NCBI RefSeq assembly: GCF_000317475.1
Contig: NC_019729.1
Span: forward strand, 1,254,501-1,318,500
Direction: 5' to 3'
Source: Oscillatoria nigro-viridis PCC 7112
GTDB taxonomy: Bacteria; Cyanobacteriota; Cyanobacteriia; Cyanobacteriales; Microcoleaceae
Length of the DNA: 64,000 nucleotides
In this document: positions 9,962-18,807 of the stretch, piece after piece
Layout of the letters: each line of letters begins with the position of its first letter
Numbering within the stretch: the stretch's first letter is position 1
The notes under the pieces: generated by a model
Databases searched by the model: none
Seen by the model: only the letters and a program-made list of their open reading frames with translations
What the model was told of the DNA's origin: nothing
Program-made: the position numbers and the translations under genes

Positions 9962-10978
9962 ATGAATTTTATTAACCCCAAAACCGACTTTGCTTTTAAA
10001 AAAATCTTCGGTTCTGCTGACAGCAAAGACATTTTGATTAGTTTCTTGAATGCCCTGCTCTACGAAGCGCAGCCAGTCATCGAAGATTTAGAAATTATTG
10101 ACCCTTATTTAGCTCCCAAAATCAAAGGAGTCAAAGATACTTACTTGGATGTCAAAGCTAAAATTAGTGGCAGCAAAACTGCGATCATTGAAATGCAGGT
10201 GTTGAATGTAGAATCCTTTGAGAAGCGGATTTTATACAATGCTACCAAAGCTTACTCAGTGCAATTGAAAAGCGGAGAAAACTACAACCTATTAAATCCC
10301 GTAATTGCCTTGACGATTACAGATTTCCAAATGTTTGAGCATCTGGAAACAGTAATTTCGCGGTTTTGTATCAAAGAAAAAAACAACTTGGTCGATTATT
10401 TGGCGGATGAATTAGAATTTGTCTTTGTTGAGTTGCCCAAATTTGACAAAACTTTAGCAGAATTAGAGACTCTGACTGATAAGTGGATATATTTCATGAA
10501 AACTGCTCGGACGTTAAGGTCTGTGCCGGAAGAGTTGGGAAATGTACCGGAACTCCGCAAAGCTTTTACAATTGCCAATGAAGCAAATCTCGATCCGGAT
10601 GAATTGGACGATTTAGAAAGGCGAGAAATTTTTATTCAAGACCAGCGCGGTGCAATTACCAAAGCAACCAGAATCGGGATAGAACAAGGAATCAGACAAG
10701 GCATCGAACAAGGCATCGAACAAGGCATCGAACAAGGCATCGAACAAGGCATCGAACAAGGCATCGAACAAGGCATCGAACAAGGCATCAAACAAGGAAA
10801 TGTGACATTAATTGTTCGTCAGTTGGAGCGCAGTGTCGGCGGGCTATCGCCGGAGATCAAAACCAGCATCGCTCAGTTATCCGCTCAGCAATTAGAGAAT
10901 CTAGGAGAGGCACTATTAGACTTTGCCAGTATGTCAGATTTGACAACTTGGTTGCAAGCACATAACAATCGTCAATAA
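9962..10978 (+). CDS. Rpn/PD-(D/E)XK nuclease-family protein with DUF4351-like tail
   Basis: 338 aa starting MNFINPKTDFAFKKIFGS, the standard opening of Rpn (recombination-promoting nuclease / transposase_31-like) proteins. The PD-(D/E)XK core is visible as YLDVKAKISGSKTAIIEMQ (about 60-80), with Asp and the IEMQ motif as candidate metal ligands. A helical middle is followed by tandem GIEQ tetrapeptides (residues about 240-278) and a C-terminal DUF4351-like module (RQLERSVGGLSPEIKTSIAQ). Such proteins are numerous in Microcoleus-type genomes; activity here is inferred from the family. Confidence 0.87.
   Translation: MNFINPKTDFAFKKIFGSADSKDILISFLNALLYEAQPVIEDLEIIDPYLAPKIKGVKDTYLDVKAKISGSKTAIIEMQVLNVESFEKRILYNATKAYSVQLKSGENYNLLNPVIALTITDFQMFEHLETVISRFCIKEKNNLVDYLADELEFVFVELPKFDKTLAELETLTDKWIYFMKTARTLRSVPEELGNVPELRKAFTIANEANLDPDELDDLERREIFIQDQRGAITKATRIGIEQGIRQGIEQGIEQGIEQGIEQGIEQGIEQGIEQGIKQGNVTLIVRQLERSVGGLSPEIKTSIAQLSAQQLENLGEALLDFASMSDLTTWLQAHNNRQ
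10700..10795 (+). repeat. In-frame 12-bp tandem repeat encoding GIEQ
   Basis: Seven perfect copies of GGCATCGAACAA are followed by one GGCATCAAACAA. They encode seven GIEQ units and one GIKQ inside the Rpn-family protein. The copies are identical at third positions, which points to recent slippage-type expansion. Length variation would change the linker by four residues per unit without a frameshift. Confidence 0.95.
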
Positions 10979-11051
10979 TTTGGTCAAATGGGTGTAGGGG
11001 CAATCCCCCGTAGTTGCCCTTATGGATTACCTATGTCACATTTGAGTCTGA

Positions 11052-12743
<1,692 letters not shown>

Positions 12744-13216
12744 TCTCATATCATGTGCGATCGATTAGTTCTGATATATTAGAGGTCTGTAGGGGCGGTT
12801 CAGAGTAGACAATATTCAAATCGCCCCGACAATGGACATTACAAAACCACCCAACAGACCAATAGGATTTGATCGGGGTCGCACTTACCGGACTAGATAT
12901 CGGGCAGCATTCTCAACGAGTGAAAAACCTCACCCCCAACCCCTATGCAAGGGCTGGGGGGCAGTAGCACAAGGGAGAAGGCAGAAGGCAGAAGGCAGAA
13001 GGCAGAAGGCAGAAGGTAAAAATGCTGATATTTTTACTTAACTTTTTACGGATTTCAAGGGTGATACCAGTTTCCAAAAAAATGCAACTTTAGGCAACTC
13101 CCAACCCAGATAGTCATCAGTCATGCCCAATCTAAAATCTACAATCTAAAATCTAAAATGGTAGGAATTGTCAAACTATCCTAAAATACCAGGAAACACA
13201 GGTTTGAGGAGGCTTT
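12744..13216. other. Intergenic region with hairpin and two heptamer arrays
   Basis: A 473-bp gap. It holds a hairpin of the CCCCCAACCCC/GGGCTGGGGGG type (about 12930-12962), five tandem GCAGAAG heptamers (12981-13015), and a second array of ATCTAAA/ATCTACA heptamers (about 13124-13160). A small open frame at 12832-13041 runs through the repeats and is not credible as a gene. The only gene-related signal is the ribosome-binding site of the next gene. Confidence 0.6.
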
Positions 13217-13639
13217 GTGGCTTATTGGAGCAAAATTACTTATGAGAAAAGTACATACATAATTGACCTTGACACTATTAGTGCTTTTTCTAGCGAACTG
13301 GATAACAAGCGTCTCACCTTTTGGCTGCCTAATAGCAGTCAGCCGATTATCCTCAATCCCCAAGGCAATTATGAGGCTTACAAGCAAGTTCTCGATTACC
13401 TCAAAAAAACCATCGATCGCAATTCTAGAGGTTCGTGGATTAAAATTCATTATGACCGCAAAGAATTTGCGATCGATATGAGTCGAATTAGCTCTTTTGC
13501 TTGCGAACAGAACGGTCGGCTAAGCTTTTGCCTGCCTGACAGCGCAACTAATATTATTATCCTCCGCCAAAGCAACCCGGAAACTTATCAAGAAATTCAG
13601 GAATACATTAAAAATACGACTGGACAATCTCTGCCATGA
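13217..13639 (+). CDS. Two-repeat hypothetical protein (140 aa)
   Basis: Starts at a GTG codon with an excellent ribosome-binding site (GAGGAGG, 13206-13212). The protein is an internal duplication of about 70 residues: SKITYEKSTYIIDLDTISAF aligns with IKIHYDRKEFAIDMSRISSF, and LTFWLPNSSQPIILN aligns with LSFCLPDSATNIIIL. Each half would give a small beta-rich fold with a C-terminal helix (YLKKTI, YIKNTT). No signal peptide, membrane segment or known motif is visible. Function unknown; the duplication suggests a pseudo-dimer or binding module. Confidence 0.75.
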   Translation: MAYWSKITYEKSTYIIDLDTISAFSSELDNKRLTFWLPNSSQPIILNPQGNYEAYKQVLDYLKKTIDRNSRGSWIKIHYDRKEFAIDMSRISSFACEQNGRLSFCLPDSATNIIILRQSNPETYQEIQEYIKNTTGQSLP

Positions 13640-13776
13640 AGAAGTCATCAGTCATCAGTCATTAGTCATTAGTTAGAAGCATGAACAATGAAGGGAGACT
13701 CTGTGTAGTAACTCCTCACATTCATTTTCTTTTTTTTGAGGTAAAGCGCTGAGGTTGCACCCTAATTTTAGATATG

Positions 13777-13807
13777 AAAAAAGCACAGTAAAATGCGTTG
13801 CTTTTTT
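13777..13807. terminator. Intrinsic terminator, probably bidirectional
   Basis: Stem AAAAAAGCA/TGCTTTTTT with a 13-nt loop. It sits between the convergent 140-aa gene and the ROK kinase gene, directly at the stop of the latter. The run of T on either strand allows termination in both directions. Confidence 0.7.
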
Positions 13808-13816
13808 AAATTTTCA

Positions 13817-14704
13817 CTATTGAACAAGCTGCCAAGCTAATTTCGCAGCCCCTACCATGCCTGCTTGATTGCCCAATTCAGCCACCAATAACTGTAAATC
13901 TTCGCGAGAACTCGGCAGTACACGTTGCTGAATTTCGGCTTGAACCTGCGGCAAGAAAAATTCTGCACCTGCACTAATTCCGCCGCCGATAATAATAGCT
14001 TCCGGCGTTAAAATATAAATTATACTTGCCAAACCGATACCCAGGTAGCGCCCGTAATTTTGCCAAAATTCTAAAGCTTTGGCATCTCCAGACTTAGCTA
14101 AATTTGCTAATTCTATAGGTTCCAAACCCGTTTCCCGGCGAATTGCTTGCACCGAAACGTACTGTTCTAAAGAACCGCGATTGCCGCTGTTGCAGTCCGG
14201 GCCGTCGGGATTTATGGCAATCAATCCTAGTTCTCCTGCCGCGCCTAGATGGCCTGCAAATAGTTTACCGTCTAGGATAACTGCACCGCCGACGCCTGTA
14301 CCTAAAGTTAGTAAGATTAGGTTTTTAAAGTGCCTTCCTGCACCCAACCAAGCTTCTCCCAATCCGGCACAGTTGGCATCATTTGCTAATATTGTGGGCA
14401 GCCCGGTTTTAGCTTCCACCCAGTCAGCTAGGGGGACGTTATGCCAGTTTTTGAGGTTAATTGCTACTCTGGCTATGCGGCCGGCGGCGTCTGCGGGGCC
14501 TGGAGTGCCGATGCCGATCGCACTTACAGCATTTTCGACCGGATTCAGTTGTAAAATAGCATCGGTCATCGCAGCTAAAACGGCTTCTGGCGTTGCCGGT
14601 TGAGGGGTTGGAACAGTTAAGGATTGGTGACAAATCCCATCTTCGCTAAATCTGCCGAGTTTAATTGCGGTTCCGCCTAAGTCAATGCCGATTACTTGTG
14701 TCAT
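13817..14704 (-). CDS. ROK-family glucokinase
   Basis: About 295 aa from the ATG at 14704, which gives MTQVIGIDLGGTAIKLGRF, the family's ATP-binding phosphate-1 motif at the very N-terminus. An in-frame ATG at 14782 would add 26 residues with no family counterpart. Other marks are the GTPGPAD segment, catalytic Asp in ANDANCAGLGEAWLGAG, TLGTGVGGAVILDGKL, and the zinc-ligand region near PDGPDCNSGNRGSLEQYVS (variant of the ROK CxCGxxGC motif). It phosphorylates glucose or a related sugar with ATP in the cytoplasm. Whether it prefers glucose cannot be read from sequence. Confidence 0.92.
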   Translation of the reverse strand: MTQVIGIDLGGTAIKLGRFSEDGICHQSLTVPTPQPATPEAVLAAMTDAILQLNPVENAVSAIGIGTPGPADAAGRIARVAINLKNWHNVPLADWVEAKTGLPTILANDANCAGLGEAWLGAGRHFKNLILLTLGTGVGGAVILDGKLFAGHLGAAGELGLIAINPDGPDCNSGNRGSLEQYVSVQAIRRETGLEPIELANLAKSGDAKALEFWQNYGRYLGIGLASIIYILTPEAIIIGGGISAGAEFFLPQVQAEIQQRVLPSSREDLQLLVAELGNQAGMVGAAKLAWQLVQ

Positions 14705-14926
14705 TCGATTTTGGGTTTGGGATGCAATAATTTGGGATTCATCCTCATAGGATGAACATATTTTATGGTGCAGATTGTGCACCTTACTAAGTAACTTTCT
14801 AGTGACAATTTAAACCCTATAACGACTATTTTTGTGTATAATTAGGGACAAAAACGGCGGTTAATTATTAATAGTATCATACCGATCGCAATACCTAGCA
14901 AAAATTATAGATACAAGCGAGTTCGC

Positions 14927-15634
14927 CTATTCAATTTCGCCTAACTTACGTTGGGCTACGTCTCGGTTGTGCAAAGCATCGCGGTAGTCTGGTTTGAGAG
15001 CAATTGCCTGGTTGTAAGATGCGATCGCCTCTTCAAATCTTCCTAAATTATACTGCTCGTTCCCTCGATCGCACCACGCCTCAGCATCTAAATTAACTTC
15101 CGATTCTGCCTCCGCATCCTCAGCGCCTCTGCGGTTCCCTTCCCCAGAAAAACCCAAACCATCCCCAACAAACACCGCCTCAATCACCCTCCCCTTTGTA
15201 TCCTCCTCTTCAACCTCCGGCAGCGGAAACCGTGTCAATATCTCCCCCCCAATTTGCCTCGCAACCTCTGACAATTCCCCGCTGCCAATTCTACCTAACA
15301 ATACCAGCCTCTGCGACAATTCCTGAAGCGATGCCACCGCATCCGCAGCAGCGGTGCCATCATGTTCGCCCTCTAACAATCTTTGCCCAAACCGTCGCAG
15401 CCAAGCAGCCAATTCACCATCTTTAAGGCGTTTTGCGATTAAGAATCCCGCTACATCTCCTCGACTCCAGCCGGCATTCACCCCTTCCAGGATTTCCATG
15501 AATTTCGACTCGTATTCCGCATCTGTTAGGGTTGGGCGGATGGCGGTATTTCCCGGCGGTGGGGTGGGTGGGGTTGGGTATCCGAATATTCGCTGAAATA
15601 GTCGTTTGAAGAATTGCAGAATTTTGTCGAGCAT
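14927..15634 (-). CDS. TPR-containing protein with inserted repeat-encoded segment
   Basis: 235 aa. A basic/hydrophobic N-terminal helix (MLDKILQFFKRLFQRIFGYP) could attach to the membrane. It is followed by a helical region (36-150) with no known name and a single clear TPR motif at the C-terminus (NEQYNLGRFEEAIASYNQAI). Residues around GEGNRRGAEDAEAESEV are encoded by a dispersed repeat (about 15104-15136) of the CCGCAGAGGCGC-type family also present non-coding at 54648 and 37545. The insertion is in frame and falls in a linker. Function unknown; TPRs suggest protein-protein contacts. Confidence 0.8.
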   Translation of the reverse strand: MLDKILQFFKRLFQRIFGYPTPPTPPPGNTAIRPTLTDAEYESKFMEILEGVNAGWSRGDVAGFLIAKRLKDGELAAWLRRFGQRLLEGEHDGTAAADAVASLQELSQRLVLLGRIGSGELSEVARQIGGEILTRFPLPEVEEEDTKGRVIEAVFVGDGLGFSGEGNRRGAEDAEAESEVNLDAEAWCDRGNEQYNLGRFEEAIASYNQAIALKPDYRDALHNRDVAQRKLGEIE

Positions 15635-15720
15635 TTGTGAAATTGGGAGGGTGGGGTATTTTCTATTTTATAGCAATTATCACAAATAGATTACATATTG
15701 ATTGTCCGCGATATCTGTAG

Positions 15721-15741
15721 GGACACGGCACTGCCGTGTCC
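15721..15741. repeat. Perfect palindrome of a dispersed repeat family
   Basis: GGACACGGCA and TGCCGTGTCC separated by one base. A related copy, slightly decayed, lies at about 24050-24078 with GTAGGGACACGGCA/TGCCGTCTCCCTAC arms. It sits 45 bp beyond the stop of the MltA gene, so it could end that transcript, but no T-run follows. Confidence 0.7.
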
Positions 15742-15785
15742 GGGATGGCGACGCACAGCAAACAATCACATGAAGTAGAATTAAT

Positions 15786-17009
15786 CTACTTTAAAAGCGG
15801 ATAATACAGTTCTCCTGTTGAGTTGATATGACCGGCCCGATCGCCCGCTAAATTCCCCGTTCCCATGAATACGTCAACTCTCCCCGCACCTTTGATTGCA
15901 CCGCCGGTATCTTGATCCAAAACGTACCGATTCACGGCATTTTGTTCGAGTTGTCCCGCCGCATTCGGATAAGGGAGTTTTGTACTAATCAATGCTAGTG
16001 CGCCAGGGGGCATTAAGGCTTTGTCGGTGGCGATCGACCTTTCGGCAGTTACTGGCACTCCAATGCTTCCTGTGGCTGGAACTCCATTAGTATCCCGGAA
16101 GAATACAAAGCTTTCATTTTTCGGCAAATATTTGTTCATCTCTGCGGGAAAGTTGGTGAAATATTCCTTTAGTTTCGGCAAAGTCAACTCTTCTAAAGTA
16201 AACTTTCCGTCTTTAACTAATTCTCGCCCGACTCCGGTATAACTGTGACTGGTTTTGCCTGCAAAACCGACTGTCATGACGCTACCATCTGTTAGCTGCA
16301 ATCTCGCAGAACCTTGAACGTGCACGAGAAATGCTTGGAAGCGATCGCGCAACCAAACTAATTCTAATCCCCGCAGCAATCCTTTGCTTCCCTGCAAAGC
16401 ATCTTCGCCTTCTAATTGCAATCTTGTCGGGTGAGGTTTCGGCCAAGATGCCATGTTTGGCGGCATCCGGTACAGGGGATAACGGTATTCGGAATTCGGC
16501 GTGCGAGATGCTGCGTAAGTCGGCTCGAAATAACCTGTAAATGCGACTGTTCCTTTGCCATCTTTGCCCGTGGATTTGTAAAATACAAATTCGCGCTTGA
16601 CCGATTCCTGAAGTTGTGAGGGGGTTGTGGAACTGACAACTAATTGGCGAAATCGATCGAGGGAACGGCGGACTCGATCGCGCGTAAATCCTGCGACTGG
16701 ATAGCGGCTGTAAGCAGTGGCGGCGGCCGATGTATCGAGATAGCGGAGGCTGTTGTCGATCGACCTTAACAGCAATTCTTTATCCCCCGGTTTGCCATTT
16801 TCGCCCCAGATTTGAGCGTCAAAGGCGATCGACTCCAATTCACTCGCTTGTAACTGATTTAGACTAATTGGTTGCAGCGGCCCGGCTGCAACGGCGGGCA
16901 CCGAAAAAGCGATCGCCAAAATGCAACAGGCGATCGCTAATAGCTGATAGCGAAAAATCTTGCTCAATTGCCAATCTTCCCTACTGAATAGATTATTTTC
17001 CTTATTCAT
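15786..17009 (-). CDS. mltA: MltA-like membrane-bound lytic murein transglycosylase
   Basis: 407 aa. Residues about 20-42 form a signal peptide or anchor (FRYQLLAIACCILAIAFSVP). The MltA barrel follows, with TGYFEPTYAASRTP, and the C-terminal 3D domain has DQDTGGAIKGAGRVDVFMG with the conserved Asp residues. By family, it cleaves the MurNAc-GlcNAc bond of peptidoglycan to give 1,6-anhydromuropeptides in the periplasm. Its start overlaps the end of the upstream 85-aa gene by 8 bp (ATGAATAA), so translation is probably coupled. Length fits MltA proteins plus an N-terminal extension. The symbol is by family, not proven orthology. Confidence 0.9.
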   Translation of the reverse strand: MNKENNLFSREDWQLSKIFRYQLLAIACCILAIAFSVPAVAAGPLQPISLNQLQASELESIAFDAQIWGENGKPGDKELLLRSIDNSLRYLDTSAAATAYSRYPVAGFTRDRVRRSLDRFRQLVVSSTTPSQLQESVKREFVFYKSTGKDGKGTVAFTGYFEPTYAASRTPNSEYRYPLYRMPPNMASWPKPHPTRLQLEGEDALQGSKGLLRGLELVWLRDRFQAFLVHVQGSARLQLTDGSVMTVGFAGKTSHSYTGVGRELVKDGKFTLEELTLPKLKEYFTNFPAEMNKYLPKNESFVFFRDTNGVPATGSIGVPVTAERSIATDKALMPPGALALISTKLPYPNAAGQLEQNAVNRYVLDQDTGGAIKGAGRVDVFMGTGNLAGDRAGHINSTGELYYPLLK

Positions 17010-17259
17010 CGTATCGTTCGACGCTAGAAGTAAATATCGGTTCTACGCGAATTGCGACCACGCTGGTAGGCCGAACTACCATGTATTCGCCTTGAATATT
17101 TTTAATCGGGACGTTAAGAAATTCTCTTGAATCTTGTTTCGGCACCAGCGTACTGCTGTACCATTTTTGAAAATCTTGCAGGGTTGCGAAACGCACTTCT
17201 TCGCGATGGCCACCATCAAGCAGCAGGTGTACGGAATATTCGCTGGGTGTTCTAGGCAT
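17002..17259 (-). CDS. Small hypothetical protein coupled to the MltA gene
   Basis: About 85 aa from the ATG at 17259 (MPRTPSEYSVHLLLDGGH). The frame is open to an ATG at 17292, but that part borders repeat DNA. Beta-rich, soluble, with a possible ligand-type motif FATLQDFQKWYSSTLVP in the middle. The last codons overlap the MltA start by 8 bp, which implies a shared operon and stoichiometry. I do not recognise the family. A decayed copy of the first ~48 bp lies just upstream at 17329-17376. Confidence 0.75.
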   Translation of the reverse strand: MPRTPSEYSVHLLLDGGHREEVRFATLQDFQKWYSSTLVPKQDSREFLNVPIKNIQGEYMVVRPTSVVAIRVEPIFTSSVERYDE

Positions 17260-17328
17260 AGAAGATGGAGAGAGTTGTTGGAGGACAATCAAAAATCAAA
17301 AATCAAAAATCAAAAATTGATGTGGTTG

Positions 17329-17376
17329 CCCTCAAGCAGCAGGTGCACGGAATATTCGCACTTGTGTTCTAGGCAT
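17329..17376 (-). pseudogene. Duplicated 5' fragment of the 85-aa gene
   Basis: This segment nearly repeats 17211-17259 (the start of the neighbouring gene): shared words include CAGCAGGTG, ACGGAATATTCGC and GTGTTCTAGGCAT. One extra base shifts the frame after MPRT, and the fragment stops within 15 codons. The two copies flank a run of four AATCAAA heptamers (17288-17320), so the duplication probably arose with the repeat. Confidence 0.75.
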
Positions 17377-17472
17377 ATCTGTATTTTAGATTTTTGATTT
17401 TAAGCTTTTGGAACGATTCCATATTTTACATCTTCCTCGGCGCATTCCCTCATCTAGTAGGTTGGGTTGAGC

Positions 17473-17600
17473 CAGAGGGAGAGACGGGAGAGGGGGAGAG
17501 TGGGAGAGTGGGAGAAGGGGAGAGTGGGAGAAGGGGAAGGTGGGAGAAGGGGAGAAGGGGAGAGTGGAAGAAGAGGAGGGTGGGAGAGACCGGAGAGTTG
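17473..17600. repeat. GA-rich tandem repeat tract
   Basis: A purine-only tract made of variants of GGGAGAGT and GGGAGAAG in tandem. It is followed by two arrays of ATCTAAA heptamers (about 17611-17645 and 17671-17708). No coding sense. A similar GA-rich tract occurs at 42276-42340. Confidence 0.85.
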
Positions 17601-17744
17601 TTGCAGGAAAATCTCAATCTAAAATCTAAAATCTAAAATCTAAAATCGATAGAGTTGTTGTAGAAAAATCTCAATCTAAAATCTAAAATCCAAAATCTTA
17701 AATCGATTGACGGCGGCCCCCATCTGCGGCTACGCTGTGAAAAT

Positions 17745-17960
17745 AAGGCTGCTTTCCTCAAGGAGGAAGCAGCCCGCGTCGCTCAAAAATCTAGTTGCAC
17801 TGCCCAAAGCTGCTACCAACAGCAATGGACAGCTAACCGCCAAACTGATTACGGCAGTATGGAGGCTAATGGAGAATTTTAACACTCTCTGTAGCCGCCC
17901 TGCTCTGTGTTAACGTGCGGGGCGGCTGGGTTTTTGGGTTTTCCTAGAAAACCAAAAACC
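17745..17960 (+). ncRNA. Putative structured leader or small RNA, unknown family
   Basis: Three hairpins stand in a row before the 79-aa gene: GGCTGCTTTCCTC/GAGGAAGCAGCC (17747-17774), GCCGCCC/GGGCGGC (17894-17926) followed by TGGGTTTTTGGG, and GGTTTTTGGGTTTTC/GAAAACCAAAAACC (17929-17960), the last ending directly at the ribosome-binding site AGGAG (17961-17965). The middle hairpin with its T-run looks like an intrinsic terminator, so the segment could be a free small RNA or an attenuator. The first hairpin recalls the SRP RNA tip (GGAAGCAGCC) but lacks the facing GTCAGG, so I do not call it ffs. No known riboswitch motif was recognised. Confidence 0.4.
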
Positions 17961-17973
17961 AGGAGATCATATT

Positions 17974-18213
17974 ATGTCACAGGAATTCGTACCTGACGAT
18001 AACTTTTCCGCGCGTCCAAATGACGACTCAGCAGCATCGGAACAGGAAGTCGTGCGGATCGCGGTTTTCGGTTCCCGCGCAGCCGTGTTAGAAACCATCC
18101 ACACCTTGTACCGACTGGGATTTGCCGCCGTCGGGGATTGGAGTCCGCCACAGCGAGGCGCACAGCCGGGACAAGTGATAAGCGTACTCATTCGCCGATC
18201 GCGCAAAGCCTAA
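17974..18213 (+). CDS. Small hypothetical protein (79 aa)
   Basis: Starts with ATG after a strong AGGAG site 8 bp upstream. The first 24 residues are acidic and disordered (MSQEFVPDDNFSARPNDDSA). The rest forms a small alpha/beta unit (VVRIAVFGSRAAVLETIHTL, RLGFAAVGDWSPP, VISVLIRRSRKA) that resembles a Rossmann-like half fold. I do not recognise the family. The hairpin-rich leader in front suggests control at the transcript level. Confidence 0.75.
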   Translation: MSQEFVPDDNFSARPNDDSAASEQEVVRIAVFGSRAAVLETIHTLYRLGFAAVGDWSPPQRGAQPGQVISVLIRRSRKA

Positions 18214-18230
18214 AAATAGGATGAAATACG

Positions 18231-18490
18231 GTAGGGACACTCCAAGATCCAAAGCGCGTCAACTTAAGCCTGAAACCATTGATAAATCTCGCTTTTAGCT
18301 TAGTCTAGATCCCCCTAAATCCCCCTGATTGTTGGGGGACTTTGAGAAGACTCTTGTCCCCCCCTTCGTAGGGGCGGTGCCCCCGTGCCCGCCCTTGGCG
18401 CCGGGGGGATCTAGATTTAATACTCAAACAACAGTCTGTGATTGGGTTTGACGTTAAGTTGACACCAATGGCTTCTTGGAGTGTCCCTAC
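18231..18490. mobile_element. MITE-like element with ~40-bp imperfect terminal inverted repeats
   Basis: A 260-bp non-coding block begins GTAGGGACACTCCAAGA and ends TCTTGGAGTGTCCCTAC. The pairing continues inward with GTCAACTTAA on both arms. Inside is a second inverted repeat, TCTAGATCCCCC/GGGGGGATCTAGA, enclosing G/C-rich runs. There is no open frame, so it fits a non-autonomous element mobilised in trans. No clear target-site duplication is seen at the borders. Confidence 0.7.
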
Positions 18491-18807
18491 AATGATTAAT
18501 CTGGCGGAATACAGGGATTGTGTATTTTAGAACACGATTTGACCGCAACACTTAAAATAGTCTTGATTTACCGATCGACCGCACCCTTTTCTCATCAATA
18601 TTTCTGGTTAGCTGGGGGTGTCTGTCAGCCGGAGTTGCGAGGTTCTGCTTCCAAAATGCTGAGAATGGTGCACAATTTCAAATTAACAACAAAACTTGCA
18701 CTATTTTGAGTAAGCTTTGGGGGGAACAACTTAGAAAGCCTGTTTCTAAGACTGATGCAAAATATCAAATTAATCCTCCACCTTGTCCAATTACTAATTA
18801 CGAACCT

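Noticed and set aside
12832..13041. Open frame of 69 codons after pyrG
   Set aside because: It runs through the GCAGAAG heptamer array, lacks a ribosome-binding site and gives a repetitive peptide.
13708..13745. Possible Yfr1 RNA motif ACTCCTCACA
   Set aside because: The core deviates after CAC (T instead of C), the flanking stem-loops are missing, and gene context differs from known Yfr1 loci.
17394..17636. Open frame of 80 codons in the GA-rich tract
   Set aside because: Product is Gly/Glu/Arg low complexity caused by the tandem repeat; no start signal.
17747..17774. Possible SRP RNA (ffs) tip, GGAAGCAGCC
   Set aside because: The facing strand lacks GTCAGG and forms a plain helix instead of the conserved internal loops.
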